A model generated the notes under the pieces. That model did not search any database. It had not been told where the DNA came from and saw only the letters and a list, made by a program, of their open reading frames with translations. Source: Prostheceraeus crozeri (lineage: Eukaryota > Platyhelminthes > Polycladida > Euryleptidae). From it: a stretch of 64,000 nt of DNA. The position numbers and the translations under genes are program-made. The stretch lies in the NCBI GenBank assembly GCA_907163375.1, contig CAJQUW010000906.1, positions 310,001 through 374,000 of the forward strand, written 5' to 3'. This document shows positions 9,497 to 17,271 of this stretch, one piece after another; positions within the stretch are counted from its first letter, which is position 1, and every line of letters begins with the position of its first letter.

Positions 9497-9976
9497 TTAC
9501 AAATATGTTGTCTTCCTTCGTTTTGACTTGTTTCCAGTCGCTGTGGAATTTCGTTTGCGCTTTCTTGCTTTCACACGACGTCTTGATTTAGAACGTGCTG
9601 CTCTGGTGGGCTTTTTACTTCTCCTACGCCTTTGCTTAGTAACTCGGCCTGATCCAACTTGTCTTGACTTCCTACGTTTCTTCCGAACTGTACTTGTCTT
9701 TGTTAAATCATCTAATGCGTCTATGGCAGATTGCTGTGCACGCAATTTCATGGATTCACCGATATTCTCCCCTTGAAGTGCATCAGCTGCAACATTTGCG
9801 CCAAAGTCTAAAGCTCTGTTTCCAACCCGCTTCATGAATGGTACGCCATACTTTTTGAGTGTTGGGAGAACCATGCGTCTTAATGCACCGAATATGCCTC
9901 CTCCAACTTGTCGTCTACCTCCAGCAAACACGGGATAGCCGCTCTGATAGGATGGACCACTGTAAATGCCTGACAT
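9497..9976 (-). CDS. Basic core/minor virion protein (adenovirus pX/pVI-like)
   Basis: This 159-residue protein has a Gly-rich start (FAGGRRQVGGGIFG), an amphipathic-looking middle (residues 30-90) and a very basic Arg/Lys/Ser tail (about residues 96-155) with several nuclear-localisation-like clusters. The Gly-Gly motif resembles processing sites of the adenovirus protease family, and the arrangement recalls adenoviral core (mu/pX) and pVI proteins that bind DNA and membrane or capsid. It sits directly upstream of the capsid gene on the same strand. The role in DNA packing is inferred from composition and position; sequence alone cannot choose between a pX-like and a pVI-like role. Confidence 0.7.
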   Translation of the reverse strand: MSGIYSGPSYQSGYPVFAGGRRQVGGGIFGALRRMVLPTLKKYGVPFMKRVGNRALDFGANVAADALQGENIGESMKLRAQQSAIDALDDLTKTSTVRKKRRKSRQVGSGRVTKQRRRRSKKPTRAARSKSRRRVKARKRKRNSTATGNKSKRRKTTYL

Positions 9977-10019
9977 TATGTCCTGTAGATAATTATAGAT
10001 CCCACAATAGCGTAAAGCC

Positions 10020-11624
10020 TTAATCTCGTGTCCTGATGTGTAGTGTCAAAACAGTAACACCACCACAGAATGGTACTACTTCACCTGTATCATCATGAAT
10101 TGATATGTCAATTCTATTGATGACATTTCTGCTCATTGGTACATACATCGTGTTAATAAATTCTCGATTGATTAGTTGCTTCCTTACGGATGAGAGGGGA
10201 AATGTGCGCAGAAGTGGGGCCTCAATGTCGCCAACCCTTGTATATTCAATAATGTTACAATAGACGTATAAGTTACTTATATCACGCTCTAGTGATGGGG
10301 CTGTATCGCCTATTGATGTGCCTTCATAAATAGTTGATTTTGAGAATCCCAATGTGGACGTTAACACGCTATCCAGCTTGATAAGAGAGTTCTTCCCTAC
10401 CTTTAGAATCATGCGTTTCTTATGTGGATCATAAGAAAAGTGATATTCATCTGCATCAAGGTAATCTACACCAAACTCATTTAACTTTGTACACAATTCA
10501 GATGGCGTTTTCAAGCTTTCAATGTTCAAATTAACTCTTTTTACAAGTTCACTGGAAGTAGACAATTCATCACCCAATATGTCTTCGCTGTATACGTGGA
10601 TATCCCATGAAGCATTTGTTGATGCTTTGAGTTTAGAAGAGGACAATTGAACCTTGAATGTATCATTTAACTCTGTCAACCAAGGTGCACTTTCAAGGCC
10701 CTTAAACATCCCAATCATTTCAGATCCGAATTCAATAACAGCGGACTCAGACTTTTCCAATGGTGTCTTTTTAGTAAAAACAATAAATTCTGCCTCCGTT
10801 TCAACAGTAAATAAAGTTACTTTCTCTTTCTTATATTCACAAGTCATTAACGTTTCTGGCACTGATCCTTGAAACTTTCTTGCAAAGTCTTCAACACTTC
10901 TAATGACCTCAAATTTATTTTTTACTCGGATGCTCCTTTTTTGTAATGCATACAATGGCACAATTCTACATTGAAAATCAGTGACTTTCCTCTCCGAATT
11001 CCACCCACGTCCATTGTACCAATACCTTGATGAGAAAGTTGTTCTGGAATTTCCAAAAGTATGACTCAAATCTGTACCTAATACAAGAAGAACATGCTTC
11101 CCTTCCTTCATCAATTTTGTTGACCCCTTTATGACTGGTTTGTAGAATTTACTCAAAGTCAGCTTGAAGAGATCATTTATTCGTTCAAACATTCTACCGA
11201 TTTCCTTTTCTGTATCTTGCAAGCTCATTGTGGGAACCTTAGAATCAAAAGTTGACGTTGCAAATGCCTTTTGAATTTTAATCATGTTTTGGACAGATGG
11301 TAAAGATGTTGAAAAAGGATGTAAAGTTAGATGATGAAAAGCCCATGTACCATGTAGACTATTTTGAAATATGCGAAAGCAATCATCCTTCTTTCGCACT
11401 TCTTTATGTAATTCAAAATAGTTGTTCTTTAGCAAACTGATATCGTTGTAATAAGTAATTTCAGTTAGAGCAACTTCATGGGGTCCATGCAGAGTAATTG
11501 GATTAGCGAATTCAACAGAGTATAGAGATGGTTTGTTACTTGGGAATATCTTGGGGTTGCTATTGCTTCGAAGAATGATGTTGAAGTTAGTAGACATGTT
11601 GATCTCATATATGTAAGAAGTCAC
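10020..11624 (-). CDS. Penton-like minor capsid protein
   Basis: This 534-residue ORF opens with the pattern seen in Polinton minor capsid (penton) proteins: a F-x-I-x-L-x-S-N-x-x-x...F-P-S-N-K stretch near residues 14-32, then ANPITLHGPHEVALTEITYY near residues 40-59, which forms the first strands of a single jelly roll. The rest is beta-rich and has no other recognisable domain. The protein is expected at capsid vertices. Start choice: two Met codons (residues 1 and 10) are possible; the second lies just before the conserved block and may be the real start. The ORF is intact and lies between the core protein and the integrase. Confidence 0.8.
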   Translation of the reverse strand: MTSYIYEINMSTNFNIILRSNSNPKIFPSNKPSLYSVEFANPITLHGPHEVALTEITYYNDISLLKNNYFELHKEVRKKDDCFRIFQNSLHGTWAFHHLTLHPFSTSLPSVQNMIKIQKAFATSTFDSKVPTMSLQDTEKEIGRMFERINDLFKLTLSKFYKPVIKGSTKLMKEGKHVLLVLGTDLSHTFGNSRTTFSSRYWYNGRGWNSERKVTDFQCRIVPLYALQKRSIRVKNKFEVIRSVEDFARKFQGSVPETLMTCEYKKEKVTLFTVETEAEFIVFTKKTPLEKSESAVIEFGSEMIGMFKGLESAPWLTELNDTFKVQLSSSKLKASTNASWDIHVYSEDILGDELSTSSELVKRVNLNIESLKTPSELCTKLNEFGVDYLDADEYHFSYDPHKKRMILKVGKNSLIKLDSVLTSTLGFSKSTIYEGTSIGDTAPSLERDISNLYVYCNIIEYTRVGDIEAPLLRTFPLSSVRKQLINREFINTMYVPMSRNVINRIDISIHDDTGEVVPFCGGVTVLTLHIRTRD

Positions 11625-11637
11625 ATGCTATGTTAGC

Positions 11638-12858
11638 TTAAAAGTTACGAGTGTCTCCCACCTCCACATTTTGTAGATCCTGGTGCGTTATCCAGCTATT
11701 AAATGAATCAGGATATCCTTTCCATTTAACTAGATATTTCCTTTGATTGCCATGACCTTTCCTCCTAATTATTTTGTCAATCATATACACCTCTTCACTT
11801 CTGTCTACTACTTGCAATTCATAAGAGTAAAATTTTCCTTCAATTGGATTGTCATGGTAATCTATTAATTTATACATGGTGGGTCTAAATTTTGTATTTA
11901 CTTCATCCACAAAAAACTCTTCTTCAGTCCAATTAGGTAGATACCCCTTCTCAAATGTAGACTTAACCTTTGAAATCCGAACTCTATCACCAACATTAAT
12001 TTTCTTTTCATTGGAAATGTTTTTCGCTTTCTTATCATACAATCGTAGCCATACATCCATCGCATTATCTGGGGTAACATCAACAGGTTTCATCTTAATG
12101 ATTCGATGGTAGCTTTCATTGTAATTCTTAACAAATTTCTGCAGCTCACCTACCCAAACATGTGTATTTTTTGCAGTGAAATAGCGCCATATTTTTGTCT
12201 TCAGTGTGCGATTGAACCTCTCAACCATGGCAGCTTTATAAGCACTTTTGACACTAAATAATTCCACATTATGACTTTTAAGGAGACTTCGAACATGAGA
12301 GTTTTCGAATTCCTTCCCTTGATCGGTCTGTATTCTTTGCGGAACACGGCCATCATCGAAAATGCTCTGAAAAGCCGCTTCAACTTCTGGTCCTCGTTTA
12401 GATTTCAGCTCACGTGCCCAAGCATAGCGAGATAAAATATCTATTACGGTTAAGATGTATTTATAGCCATCATTGTACTGTGATATCTGTTGCATGTCAG
12501 CCAAGTCCGCTTGCCATTGACTATCTATATTGTTAACAACATATTTTCTCGTTGGAAACCGCTTTCTCGCATTTTTGTGAAGAGTGTAAGTCGGTTGACT
12601 CCTCAACCACTTCTTGACTTTCTCTATCCCCACACCTGCTGCACGAGCTAGAACCTCCGGACGACTGAAACTTGCGGGTGATTTAAGTCGTAATAAATCT
12701 TTCTGAGTTTCACTGCTGTACTCATCGTCTTTGTTCTGATTTGCACGCGTATTACTCCCACAGCAACTGCTAACACAATTGATATCAACCTCTATGCCCT
12801 CTTCTCCTTTACCTTCGAGCGCAGATTTCAAACAGCAGCAAAACTTTTGTAGCGACAT
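11638..12858 (-). CDS. Retroviral-type integrase with C-terminal chromodomain
   Basis: This 406-residue integrase would insert the element into host DNA. The rve catalytic core runs from WQADLADM (D118) through the IQTDQGKEF block (D179) to MVERFNRTLK (E213), a DDE triad with 33 residues between the last two. An SH3-like barrel region follows (VGDRVRISKVK near residue 290). The C-terminus is a chromodomain with YMIDKIIRRK...KYLVKWKGYPDSFNSW, the methyl-lysine-reader fold that directs some retroelement integrases to chromatin. The N-terminus is Cys-rich (CCC, CC) but has no clear HHCC zinc domain. It is intact and typical of Maverick/Polinton elements, where the integrase is one of the defining genes. 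Confidence 0.93.
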   Translation of the reverse strand: MSLQKFCCCLKSALEGKGEEGIEVDINCVSSCCGSNTRANQNKDDEYSSETQKDLLRLKSPASFSRPEVLARAAGVGIEKVKKWLRSQPTYTLHKNARKRFPTRKYVVNNIDSQWQADLADMQQISQYNDGYKYILTVIDILSRYAWARELKSKRGPEVEAAFQSIFDDGRVPQRIQTDQGKEFENSHVRSLLKSHNVELFSVKSAYKAAMVERFNRTLKTKIWRYFTAKNTHVWVGELQKFVKNYNESYHRIIKMKPVDVTPDNAMDVWLRLYDKKAKNISNEKKINVGDRVRISKVKSTFEKGYLPNWTEEEFFVDEVNTKFRPTMYKLIDYHDNPIEGKFYSYELQVVDRSEEVYMIDKIIRRKGHGNQRKYLVKWKGYPDSFNSWITHQDLQNVEVGDTRNF

Positions 12859-12892
12859 GATATGAGAGAAGCAAAGCTTAATTTATATTTGC

Positions 12893-13543
12893 TTAATATT
12901 TACTATAATCCTTTCCAACACGCATTGAGCGCCTAGTAGCTCTTTTTGGTTGAAGATCATCGGAATCATGAAGCTCTCGCTTGACCGCCATCGTGGGTGT
13001 TTTACTTTTTGTTTCATCTTGTAAGTGACCCTTGTCCAACTCATTCACAGTCGGTCCTCCAATAATATTGTGTGGTACATTTTGATCAGATAAAATTTTC
13101 TGAAAATATGACCACCCTTGTGGTGCACCTAGTTTTCGCCTTACATCTCTGACAGCATATTGCAGAAGGTCATCTATGTGACTATTTTTAATAACATCAC
13201 CAGTTGTTTCATCTATTATCTCCCCTCTCTCATTGAACTTCACATGTGGATCAATGAAGTCAAATAATCGCTCAGCGCGCACACGATATGGTCGAGGTGT
13301 TGACAAGGTTATAAATCGTCGCAACTTATCACGAATCTGTCGCCTCTCATCAATGTTTTCAGCTGCTAACTGCATTCGTCGATAGGGATCCTTAATCTTC
13401 TGAATTTCCATATCCTTTTGTGTTAGTTCCTTAAGTTGATTCGTAATAGGTTGATCTATATTTTTGACTTCCTGTGCACTTTGTAATGTAGTCAATTGTA
13501 TATACTCCTCTTGAGGAATGACTACCATCTTTGAATACGACAT
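12893..13543 (-). CDS. Conserved-looking Polinton protein of unknown function
   Basis: This 216-residue ORF starts MSYSKMVVIPQEEY and has a helical, charged N-terminal half (Gln/Glu/Lys-rich, residues 15-75). A central block reads like a small globular domain (FITLSTPRPYRVRAERLFDFID, then RGEIIDETTGDVIKNSHIDDLLQYAVRDVRR), and the C-terminus is basic with a nuclear-localisation-like cluster. I recall similar VVIPQEEY-type starts in other Polinton ORFs, but I assign no function. It sits between the integrase and the ATPase on the same strand with short gaps, so it probably belongs to the core module; a virion or DNA-binding role is only a guess. Confidence 0.6.
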   Translation of the reverse strand: MSYSKMVVIPQEEYIQLTTLQSAQEVKNIDQPITNQLKELTQKDMEIQKIKDPYRRMQLAAENIDERRQIRDKLRRFITLSTPRPYRVRAERLFDFIDPHVKFNERGEIIDETTGDVIKNSHIDDLLQYAVRDVRRKLGAPQGWSYFQKILSDQNVPHNIIGGPTVNELDKGHLQDETKSKTPTMAVKRELHDSDDLQPKRATRRSMRVGKDYSKY

Positions 13544-13584
13544 GTTTGTAATAATAATAAGGCAACAAAGTACATTGCTTAAAA

Positions 13585-14220
13585 CTAGCTGTGAACCGAG
13601 AAAACTGTCATTGGTTCAACGGAATTAGGTATGATATTAGTTCGAAATCGAAGTCGTTCCGGACATTCCTGGGTTAGATCAATAAATAGATAGCCATGTG
13701 GTTTCTTAGTTACATCTTCATATATTTTTGAAAGAACTTTAGGTTGTTGAGGTAATATCTGTCTACTGAGATGATGTATCTGACTGCTGTCTCTTGGATT
13801 TTTAAATATTGCCAAATAATGTGTATTCAAACTTCTAGTTCTTTGCTCTTTCCCTCCATCAAAAATGTTTTGGGTGATATAGATTATGAAGGCTTCCCTA
13901 TGATGTGCTGTCTGAATAAACATTTCAGTTACATCTTTCGATGATTTGCTTTCACGCAATAGATCATCTAGCACAATTAAGTCACCTGCTTTGATGTCTT
14001 CAGTTGTCGGTAACCCTTGCTTCACATCATAACCTTTCTGGCGAAGTGCAGAATGTAGTTGTGGTTGAAATACGCCATAACACCATTTAACTCTTTTCAT
14101 TTCTTTATTAAACATCTCATTTCTAAATTGTAGTAATTGAGTTACAAAAGTAGTTTTACCGGACTGACTTGGTCCGGCCACACACATTGTGCGATCAGTG
14201 AATAGGCGAAAATCTGTCAT
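13585..14220 (-). CDS. Genome-packaging ATPase (FtsK/HerA, A32-like)
   Basis: This 211-residue P-loop ATPase has Walker A GPSQSGKT (residues 16-23) and Walker B LIVLDDLL (81-88), with a YITQNIFDGG-type sensor segment near residues 114-125. The short length and motif spacing fit the A32-like packaging ATPases of Polintons, virophages and large DNA viruses, which pump the genome into the capsid. The ORF is intact. The start ATG is immediately followed by the first strand, leaving no room for an extra domain. Confidence 0.92.
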   Translation of the reverse strand: MTDFRLFTDRTMCVAGPSQSGKTTFVTQLLQFRNEMFNKEMKRVKWCYGVFQPQLHSALRQKGYDVKQGLPTTEDIKAGDLIVLDDLLRESKSSKDVTEMFIQTAHHREAFIIYITQNIFDGGKEQRTRSLNTHYLAIFKNPRDSSQIHHLSRQILPQQPKVLSKIYEDVTKKPHGYLFIDLTQECPERLRFRTNIIPNSVEPMTVFSVHS

Positions 14221-14328
14221 CCTGAAATTTCAAAAGCTTTAAAGACCAACACCCACCAGTTTGCTTAGAATAAAACAAGTCATGTTCCATAACAACTTTA
14301 TTTACATTTAGAAACTTTCATTTCACAT

Positions 14329-15075
14329 TCACAGCATTTGTGTTTCCTCATCAATGTCAGCATTAAAATAACTTCTCGCGTCAATTTGAGCATCTTGGCG
14401 TTTCAATTTCAACTTAACACTCCCTTCCTTGGATTTCCGTCCCCGCTTTTTGCTTTCTTCAACATCCTTCCCATCTTTTGAAGCAGGTTTATCGATGGTG
14501 ATTAGACACTTATCAATCGGCATTGGCTCATAAACCAACTGTAGAACTTTCATTTGTAACGATGCCACTTTTCCGGTTGAGCCGTGAGCACCAATGTATA
14601 GTCCGTTGACGTGTATTAAACCCATGTATCGTCCGCGCTTAAGATCATCACACTCCATTGTATTTCCAAGTAGATCGAATGCTTGAAAGTGATCGGACAA
14701 TTTCAAGAATAGCTTATCGAACTCGGGTAAATCCTTATAGCCACTTCCTTCCTCTAACGCCTTCCTCCAATGTGTAGGAGCACTTTCGGGCAACACAACG
14801 CATTCCTTCGCCAAAGAGTCGATGGTTTTGAGTATCATCTGCTGCCATTTCGGAAAGGTCACTCGCATTTGTCTCATGTTGCTGTATCCAGATGAAGACA
14901 TACCATTACTATGGAAAAATGGAACTTGAAGGTAGAAACCATCGTCACCATAGCTCAACGTTTGGAAGTAAAAGGTATTTCCAATCCCTTGAACCTTCCT
15001 TGTCGGTCGGAATTTAAAGAGATCACGTTCAAATGAGTCGCTCTCCTCTCTAACTATAAACATTTTTTGAGACAT
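14329..15075 (-). CDS. Unknown nuclear-type protein, possible ssDNA-binding fold
   Basis: I do not recognise this 248-residue ORF. Residues 30-90 alternate short strands (NTFYFQTLSY, DGFYLQVPFF) and end in MRVTFPKWQQMILKTIDSL, a strand-then-helix arrangement reminiscent of PC4-type ssDNA-binding folds. A second beta-rich block lies near residues 145-185. The tail carries KKRGRKSKEG, an AT-hook/NLS-like basic cluster. It has its own promoter-like sequence (15163-15187). A replication-associated ssDNA-binding or transcription role is possible but is inference only. Confidence 0.6.
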   Translation of the reverse strand: MSQKMFIVREESDSFERDLFKFRPTRKVQGIGNTFYFQTLSYGDDGFYLQVPFFHSNGMSSSGYSNMRQMRVTFPKWQQMILKTIDSLAKECVVLPESAPTHWRKALEEGSGYKDLPEFDKLFLKLSDHFQAFDLLGNTMECDDLKRGRYMGLIHVNGLYIGAHGSTGKVASLQMKVLQLVYEPMPIDKCLITIDKPASKDGKDVEESKKRGRKSKEGSVKLKLKRQDAQIDARSYFNADIDEETQML

Positions 15076-15162
15076 AATTCAATGTTGTACTTATTCGGAG
15101 CTTTTCAACCGTCAGCGATGAATGATAGCTTGAAAGTGATTAAAGAGTACAAGCGCGTCTCT

Positions 15163-15206
15163 CTTATATACATATTCACATGAGTCATCAATCAATGATG
15201 ACGTGT
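15163..15206 (-). promoter_or_regulatory. TATA box with AP-1/CRE-like sites upstream of the 15075 gene
   Basis: On the minus strand TATATAAG (plus 15163-15170) lies about 90 bp before the ATG at 15075. TGAGTCA (15181-15187), a perfect AP-1 heptamer, is 10 bp further upstream, and a TGACGTG half-palindrome (15199-15205) follows. The arrangement copies the polymerase promoter. Confidence 0.55.
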
Positions 15207-15224
15207 CAATTCATGATTCGTCGT

Positions 15225-15617
15225 CTATAGCAACACTGCGGCACCTGCTACAACTTTCCCTAGTGGACTGTTGAGTACATTGTAAATGCTGTTTCCAATA
15301 TCATTCAGCATATTCAAAAACCCACCACCTCCACGCTGAACTAAGTTCCGCCTTTTCATATCACTGCTTCTTGGATTTGAAAATTTTCTAATGCTGTTTA
15401 GAGAATCAGTACTCAATAAAGGCTTGTATATTGGGAGGCATTTGTGTATTGCAAAAGCCAAATCACGGATGAAATCATCACTTGAGTTTTGAATTAATTT
15501 GCACTTAACTTTATTGTTTCGCATGCTGTTTAACTTTCGCAACGCCTTCTTAAACTGACTTGAAGGTCTAAAAGAACCATTCTTCCGAGAAAAAGATGCC
15601 TTTCGTTTTGCAGTCAT
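15225..15617 (-). CDS. Small basic protein with Gly-rich hydrophobic tail
   Basis: This protein of 130 residues is counted from the ATG at 15615-15617. An upstream in-frame ATG at 15674 would add 19 residues that look non-coding, so I prefer the inner start (MTAKRKAS). The N-terminus is Lys/Arg/Ser-rich, the middle is helical, and the C-terminus has RRNLVQRGGGGFL followed by a hydrophobic segment ending GKVVAGAAVLL. Polintons often carry a small protein with an LVQ-x-GG-G motif and a hydrophobic tail; the Gly run resembles a protease processing site as in adenoviral minor virion proteins. The virion role is inferred. It lies downstream of the 15684-16295 gene. Confidence 0.6.
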   Translation of the reverse strand: MTAKRKASFSRKNGSFRPSSQFKKALRKLNSMRNNKVKCKLIQNSSDDFIRDLAFAIHKCLPIYKPLLSTDSLNSIRKFSNPRSSDMKRRNLVQRGGGGFLNMLNDIGNSIYNVLNSPLGKVVAGAAVLL

Positions 15618-15683
15618 TTTTATTGTGTTAAAAGCAAAGCATTTATGAAAATATACATTTTTGCCTAGTTCCATGCAACAAAG

Positions 15684-16295
15684 TCAAACGGTAACAGATG
15701 GTAGGTCGTAGTCATCAACATCACTCAAAGTCTGAGTCGTTGCAGTTATAAGCTGTTCTATATTACACATTAAATCCTTTGATAGAGGACAGCATGAACA
15801 GCATGGTTTTGAAGCGAAGACTTTTAAAAGATTAGCATAGTATGCTCTAAACTTGATTATGTCCCGGTCATCTTGCACTGCCACATTGACGCTCATCGAC
15901 GGGGGTCCGGTAAACATGTCCACCTTGAATTTACCACCATTTTCGTCATAGTGGCTAAATACGATTATATCATGCAAACAAGTCTTCAATTTCCGTGTTC
16001 TCATTTCACAATAGCAACGAGAACTCTGTGGAATAGCTTCCGTCAAACTCAGAGGCTTGAACACTTCATCGAGCCAAAATCGTAGTACTCGCGTAAGGGC
16101 ATTGGTCAATGTCCTCATTAAGAGTTTCTGAAGTTCAATATCATCTTCACAATGATAGAATGTGACAATATCCTCCATCAGATCTATGAGATCAGCTTTG
16201 TAACCAATAACATCATTTGCAGAGTAGAAAATCTTGCTAGTAAACAGATTGTCTTTGTGAATAATTGAAACAGGAATGATCGTGGTAAATGGCAT
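15684..16295 (-). CDS. Unknown element-encoded protein, Cys-rich
   Basis: I cannot assign this 203-residue ORF. It has a hydrophobic start (MPFTTIIPVSIIH), helices around residues 30-75, a CYCE motif, and a CCSCC cluster near residue 170 that could bind metal. The C-terminus is acidic. There is no signal peptide or clear membrane segment. Its promoter-like TATA lies at 16351-16358 and it is the second gene of the right-hand cluster, so it may be expressed early like the neighbouring UBA-RING gene. Confidence 0.55.
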   Translation of the reverse strand: MPFTTIIPVSIIHKDNLFTSKIFYSANDVIGYKADLIDLMEDIVTFYHCEDDIELQKLLMRTLTNALTRVLRFWLDEVFKPLSLTEAIPQSSRCYCEMRTRKLKTCLHDIIVFSHYDENGGKFKVDMFTGPPSMSVNVAVQDDRDIIKFRAYYANLLKVFASKPCCSCCPLSKDLMCNIEQLITATTQTLSDVDDYDLPSVTV

Positions 16296-16350
16296 GTTTA
16301 TTAATGTCTACAATCCTCAACAAGTATGGTTCTAATAGAAGTGTGATAAC

Positions 16351-16405
16351 CTTATATACAAAAGCTGCACAATAGCAACCAATCACAGACACGCATGATG
16401 ACTCA
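16351..16405 (-). promoter_or_regulatory. TATA box and AP-1-type site upstream of the 16295 gene
   Basis: TATATAAG on the minus strand (plus 16351-16358) is 55 bp before the ATG. A TGAGTCA-type site (plus TGACTCA, 16399-16405) lies about 40 bp further upstream and abuts the stop codon of the next gene. This is the third copy of the TATATAAG plus bZIP-site pairing in the element. Confidence 0.55.
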
Positions 16406-16657
16406 TTATGAACGATATACAGTGACTGTTGAAATTATTTCTTCATCACAAAGGGGACAAAATGTAGTTTCCAAGGGTATATAGCATGTAGAACACATGA
16501 CAAAATGAGAACATGGTAACAAGAGAAGGGATTTTTCCCGTTCAAAACACCTAATGCAGTTCCGTTCACATAATAGTTTAAACGTCTCTGTTTCTAATTT
16601 CTTTCTGAAGTCACTTTCATCGATAGAACATTTCGATAAATCAATTGAAGGTTTCAC
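16406..16657 (-). CDS. RING-finger part of a broken UBA-RING gene (IAP-tail-like)
   Basis: This part has a complete C3HC4 RING: C34, C37, C49, H51, C55, C58, C67, C70, with the C-S-H-F-V-M-C-x-x-C and C-P-L-C signatures typical of the C-terminal RING of inhibitor-of-apoptosis proteins and their viral relatives. Such domains act as E3 ubiquitin ligases. The frame has no ATG at its 5' end (the codon at 16655-16657 is GTG) but stays open upstream into the end of the neighbouring ORF, which lies in the adjacent frame. So the two ORFs are best read as one gene with a one-base frameshift near 16672-16690. No BIR domain is visible in either part. Confidence 0.8.
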   Translation of the reverse strand: MKPSIDLSKCSIDESDFRKKLETETFKLLCERNCIRCFEREKSLLLLPCSHFVMCSTCYIPLETTFCPLCDEEIISTVTVYRS

Positions 16658-16671
16658 TTTTTTATCTCCGT

Positions 16672-16908
16672 TTAAGAAAGTTCTAATTTCATCCTCCTAA
16701 TTTCACTGTCTTTATGATGTAGCATTGAGAAATCTTCTATCCAACTACGATCCAAATTAGCATTCATGGTATGCTCATCCAGATCCATTAGTCGTTCAAC
16801 TAAATCGCCAGCTTTGATATTTTCATTTAGATTTGTAACAGTTTCTATGGCCTTTAGCGAATAACCAAGGTCTCTTGCAACAATCCATGAAATTGGGAAG
16901 CTAACCAT
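16672..16908 (-). CDS. UBA-like N-terminal part of the UBA-RING gene
   Basis: This 78-residue ORF contains a helical segment around residues 8-45 (ARDLGYSLKAIETV...AGDLVERLMDLDE) with the three-helix, G-Y/F-S pattern of UBA domains that bind ubiquitin. In cellular IAPs a UBA domain precedes the RING, which supports a joint origin with the next ORF. A TTATAAAT box lies on the minus strand about 20 bp before the start. The frame ends at 16672-16674, and the RING frame needs a -1 shift. The UBA call is from pattern, not alignment. Confidence 0.5.
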   Translation of the reverse strand: MVSFPISWIVARDLGYSLKAIETVTNLNENIKAGDLVERLMDLDEHTMNANLDRSWIEDFSMLHHKDSEIRRMKLELS

Positions 16909-17271
16909 GAAGCAACTTCCACGTATTTATAACTTAACCTAGTTATGAAAATAAATAAAATTGTCATCATAGTCACAATGGCCACAATTGTCGCATTTGA
17001 GCAAGCAGTCTCAAAACAAACAACTATCTATTCAAGTTCCGAAATAAATGTTCGCATCCCTGTTCTAATTCACTCACTTTAATTCAAAATCGGAACAGGC
17101 TGTTACAACCCCAGTACACAATTGATTGTACCGAACCTCGAAACATGAACTCAAATTCAAATCCCAATCGGAACGCGGTTCGAATTCAAATGTTCATATT
17201 TACATGTTTGGAACGCCATGTTCGCATCCTCGTTTTAATCCTCACTTTTTGCGTTCACATTATTAACTACT
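16909..17271. other. Non-coding right flank of the viral element with direct repeats
   Basis: There is no gene here. A unit of about 33 bp beginning ATGTTCGCATCC recurs at 17048-17080 and 17218-17250 with a few changes, and CAATCGGAAC/AAATCGGAAC motifs occur between. This may be subterminal sequence of the viral element. The large inverted repeat starts directly after it at 17272. Confidence 0.4.

Larger units (their letters stand above)
2400..16960. mobile_element. Maverick/Polinton-type endogenous DNA virus (adintovirus-like)
   Basis: A single block carries the diagnostic set for this group: protein-primed family B DNA polymerase, retroviral-type integrase, FtsK/HerA-type packaging ATPase, adenain-type cysteine protease, double-jelly-roll-like major capsid protein and a penton-like minor capsid protein. 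The polymerase and the TBP-like gene read rightward; all other genes read leftward and are packed with gaps of tens of bases. Most ORFs are intact, with breaks only in the capsid gene, the TBP region and the UBA-RING gene. The limits given are approximate: they run from just before the polymerase promoter to just past the last minus-strand gene. I compared the flanks by eye and found no terminal inverted repeats or target duplication. Confidence 0.9.

Noticed and set aside
2093-17271. Terminal inverted repeats of the viral element
   Set aside because: Flanks compared by eye in reverse complement gave no convincing match; a dot plot is required.
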